Below, piece after piece: positions 62,147 to 64,000 of a stretch of DNA of 64,000 nucleotides; the stretch's first letter is position 1, and the number at the start of each line of letters is the position of its first letter. The DNA is from Cytobacillus horneckiae. GTDB lineage: Bacteria > Bacillota > Bacilli > Bacillales > Cytobacillaceae. A program made the position numbers and the translations under genes. Where the stretch lies: assembly GCF_002835735.1 (NCBI RefSeq), contig NZ_PISD01000036.1:1-64000 (forward strand), in the 5' to 3' direction. A model generated the notes under the pieces. The model was not told the origin of the DNA. It did no database searches and worked only from the letters and a program-made list of their open reading frames with translations.

Positions 62147-62788
62147 TCATATTTTTGCAATCGCATCATTAATCGGAGTTTCTCCCGATACGAGGTCAAA
62201 TGATTGGTTAATTGTATTGTTATTTTCCAATACAGCTAAAATTGTGCTCGCCACATCTTCACGTGGAATCGTGCTTCGGTCAATATGGCTTCCTATTGAA
62301 ATTTTTCCTGTTGGCTCTTCATTTAATAAGCCGCCTGGTCTAAGAATAGTATAGTTTAATCCGCTGGCGACCAGCATTTTATCAGCATAATGCTTCGCCA
62401 CCATATATGGTTGGATGGCTGTCCAGCTCTCCCGCTTGTCTGCATGTATAGCGCTGACCATGATGAAGCGGTCAACACCTGATTTCTGAGCAGCTTCAAT
62501 TGTTTTGCCTGCACCATCTAAGTCGATAAGTAGTGTTTGATCATATCCTGTGTGTCCACCAGAACCAGCTGTAAATACAATCGCTTCGCAGCCTTTTGCC
62601 GCCTCGGCAATCTCGTCAACGGTTCCAGTCAATGAAGCAAGCACTGTGTCTACACCTAAATCATTGAAATAATCGACTTGCTCTTGTTTTCTTACCATCG
62701 CTCTTGGCGTAAAATGATTGCTTTCTTTTAGCTTATTAATCACATGTTTACCAATCTGTCCATTTGCGCCGACTACAAGTACTTTCAT
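62147..62788 (-). CDS. Atypical SDR, NAD(P)-binding protein (YhfK-like), 213 aa
   Basis: KVLVVGANGQIGKHVINKL is the NADP-binding loop of SDR_a5-type proteins; FTAGSGGHTG, FIMVSAIHAD and MVAKHYADKMLVASGLNYTI, then LRPGGL, complete the pattern. These act as NAD(P)H-dependent reductases or epimerase-like proteins on unknown substrates. Divergent from the K+ channel gene; own terminator. Confidence 0.87.
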   Translation of the reverse strand: MKVLVVGANGQIGKHVINKLKESNHFTPRAMVRKQEQVDYFNDLGVDTVLASLTGTVDEIAEAAKGCEAIVFTAGSGGHTGYDQTLLIDLDGAGKTIEAAQKSGVDRFIMVSAIHADKRESWTAIQPYMVAKHYADKMLVASGLNYTILRPGGLLNEEPTGKISIGSHIDRSTIPREDVASTILAVLENNNTINQSFDLVSGETPINDAIAKI

Positions 62789-62939
62789 TATTTCATTCTC
62801 CTTTCAGATGTTCCTTATCTTCACTTGCTATTATTTCAAACCGGATTAAACATATCAAATATACTGTTTTTACCCTTATGGATCTGCCGTTTTTCGTCCA
62901 TAATGATGAATAGATTTTTAAAATTTAAGGAGTTTTTTT

Positions 62940-63932
62940 ATGCCGCAATTTATTTATTCTTATTTCACTAGGCTTCCGCTCGTCATAAGAATACTGATTA
63001 TGGCTTTATTTGCCGTAATTTTCTTCGGCTGCTTCGCCCATCTAATAGAGCCGGAAAGCTTCCCAACTTGGTTTGACGGTATTTGGTGGGCAATCATTAC
63101 TGCATCCACTGTGGGATATGGAGATTATGTACCTGAAACATTTGTAGGCAGAATCACCGGAATACTTCTTGTTATGTTTGGAGCTGGCTTTTTAGCTTCA
63201 TACTTCGTTGCATTAGCTACCGCAGCCGTCTCAAAGCAAAATGACTATATTCAAGGTAAATTCCACTTTAAGGGAAGTGATCATATCGTTGTCATTGGTT
63301 GGAATGAAAGATCCAAAGAATTATTGCGCACAGTTTGCAGCTTAGAAAATAGTCTATCGGTTACATTAATAGATGAAACATTAGAGGAGAACCCGCTGCC
63401 TAATAAAAATCTTCATTTTGTAAAAGGGAGAGCGAGCCGTGATGAAACTTTAATAAAAGCGAATATTGAGAAGGCAAGAAAGGTCATCATAACAGCAGAT
63501 CAAAATAAAGATGAATTGAATGCTGATATGAATTCAATTCTTACACTTATTGCAATTAAAGGACTCAATGCCGAGGTCCCGTGCATCGTTGAGATCCTAA
63601 CTAACGAGCAAGTGACAAATGCAAAAAGAGCAGGTGCGGACGAAATTGTACAATCCAATTTATTAACTAGTTTTGTGATGATTAATAGCTTAACATCGCA
63701 GGATTTGGTGACTTCTTTCATGGACTTATTAAGCCAGTTAGATAAAAGAAGACTTACTATACAGCCGGCACCTGTCGATTTTATGAATTACACCTTTACA
63801 GATATCAACTTGAAGTTAATGGAGGATGGAATTTTATTATTAGGAATTAAAAGAGGAGAAGAAACAATGGTGAATCCTCTCCATCCCTTCATCATTCAAG
63901 AGAACGACTTATTAATCGTCATAACTAATTAA
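62940..63932 (+). CDS. yugO: Potassium channel with RCK domain (YugO-like), 330 aa
   Basis: AAGGAG precedes ATG 62940. Two membrane helices flank a pore with the K+ selectivity filter TVGYGD; helix 2 is LLVMFGAGFLASYFVALAT. An RCK/TrkA-N domain follows (IVVIGWNERSKELLRTV, GRASRDETLIKANIEKA) and a C-terminal RCK-C part. In B. subtilis YugO releases K+ during electrical signalling in biofilms and the mstX-yugO unit is SinR-controlled; no GTTCTTT site was seen here. The YugN-like gene converges with it. Confidence 0.88.
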   Translation: MPQFIYSYFTRLPLVIRILIMALFAVIFFGCFAHLIEPESFPTWFDGIWWAIITASTVGYGDYVPETFVGRITGILLVMFGAGFLASYFVALATAAVSKQNDYIQGKFHFKGSDHIVVIGWNERSKELLRTVCSLENSLSVTLIDETLEENPLPNKNLHFVKGRASRDETLIKANIEKARKVIITADQNKDELNADMNSILTLIAIKGLNAEVPCIVEILTNEQVTNAKRAGADEIVQSNLLTSFVMINSLTSQDLVTSFMDLLSQLDKRRLTIQPAPVDFMNYTFTDINLKLMEDGILLLGIKRGEETMVNPLHPFIIQENDLLIVITN

Positions 63933-64000
63933 TAATTTAATAATGTATCTTCAAGTTCCTCAACAAGTGATTTTCCAGTATCCACATATTGTTCAGGGAC
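63929..64000 (-). CDS. C-terminal end of a YugN-like gene (partial)
   Basis: The minus strand entering from the right edge reads VPEQYVDTGKSLVEELEDTL then L-N-Y and stops at 63929, overlapping the channel stop by four bases. Identity rests on synteny with yugO; only 23 residues are visible. Confidence 0.5.
   Translation of the reverse strand, partial: VPEQYVDTGKSLVEELEDTLLNY

Overview
The window looks like a low-GC Bacillaceae chromosome (Bacillus or a close relative). It has AGGAGG-type ribosome sites, a SinR-type regulator, an EpsA-O-like exopolysaccharide operon with an EAR-like RNA, odhAB, and a YugO-type K+ channel next to a YugN-like gene. These are family-level calls from reading the sequence; no searches were run.

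Layout. 1-240: minus-strand rRNA leader and promoter, the 16S gene lying off the left edge. 424-497: a small cluster of DnaA-box-like sites. 599-2860: small membrane protein, EamA transporter, MgtC-like protein, tRNA-Ala(GGC). 2.9-8.9 kb: accessory stretch with tiny secreted or membrane peptides, a DUF2690-like secreted protein, a rubrerythrin-like protein, two CBO0543-like membrane proteins and a heavily decayed prophage (integrase, RusA and zinc-ribbon relics). 8.9-21.4 kb: cell-wall amidase, then a 2-oxoacid/dicarboxylate block: sucC relic, odhB, odhA, SLC13 transporter and lpd relic (minus strand), an AEC transporter and D-2-hydroxyacid dehydrogenase (plus strand), a CitB/DcuR-type response regulator with its kinase, and an IS3-family relic. 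21.6-29.2 kb: ordinary small housekeeping genes.

29.3-60.8 kb is the main item. A minus-strand exopolysaccharide operon (55.6 to 33.7 kb) carries chain-length/kinase proteins, a UDP-sugar dehydratase-aminotransferase-acetyltransferase-phosphosugar transferase set, many glycosyltransferases, an EpsG-like polymerase, a flippase, a glycerol-phosphate module (tagD plus a CDP-glycerol transferase) and a SinR-like repressor. Directly upstream of its promoter is a paeninodin-type lasso peptide operon (cyclase, precursor, HPr-kinase-like kinase, RRE protein, B2 protease, nucleotidyltransferase). It has no exporter. An ABC exporter followed by a second lasso-precursor-like gene lies at the far end (31.3-29.3 kb).

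The exopolysaccharide, lasso and exporter promoters all carry GTTCTTT-type inverted repeats. This is the known SinR half-site; a 16-nt palindrome is identical at the exopolysaccharide and lasso promoters, and at the former it fills the -35/-10 spacer. The lasso and exporter leaders each also contain an intrinsic-terminator-like hairpin before the first gene. I infer one matrix-plus-lasso regulon under a SinR-family repressor, possibly autoregulated because a SinR-like gene is inside the operon.

61-64 kb: secreted endonuclease, NAD(P)-binding protein, YugO-like K+ channel and the end of a YugN-like gene.
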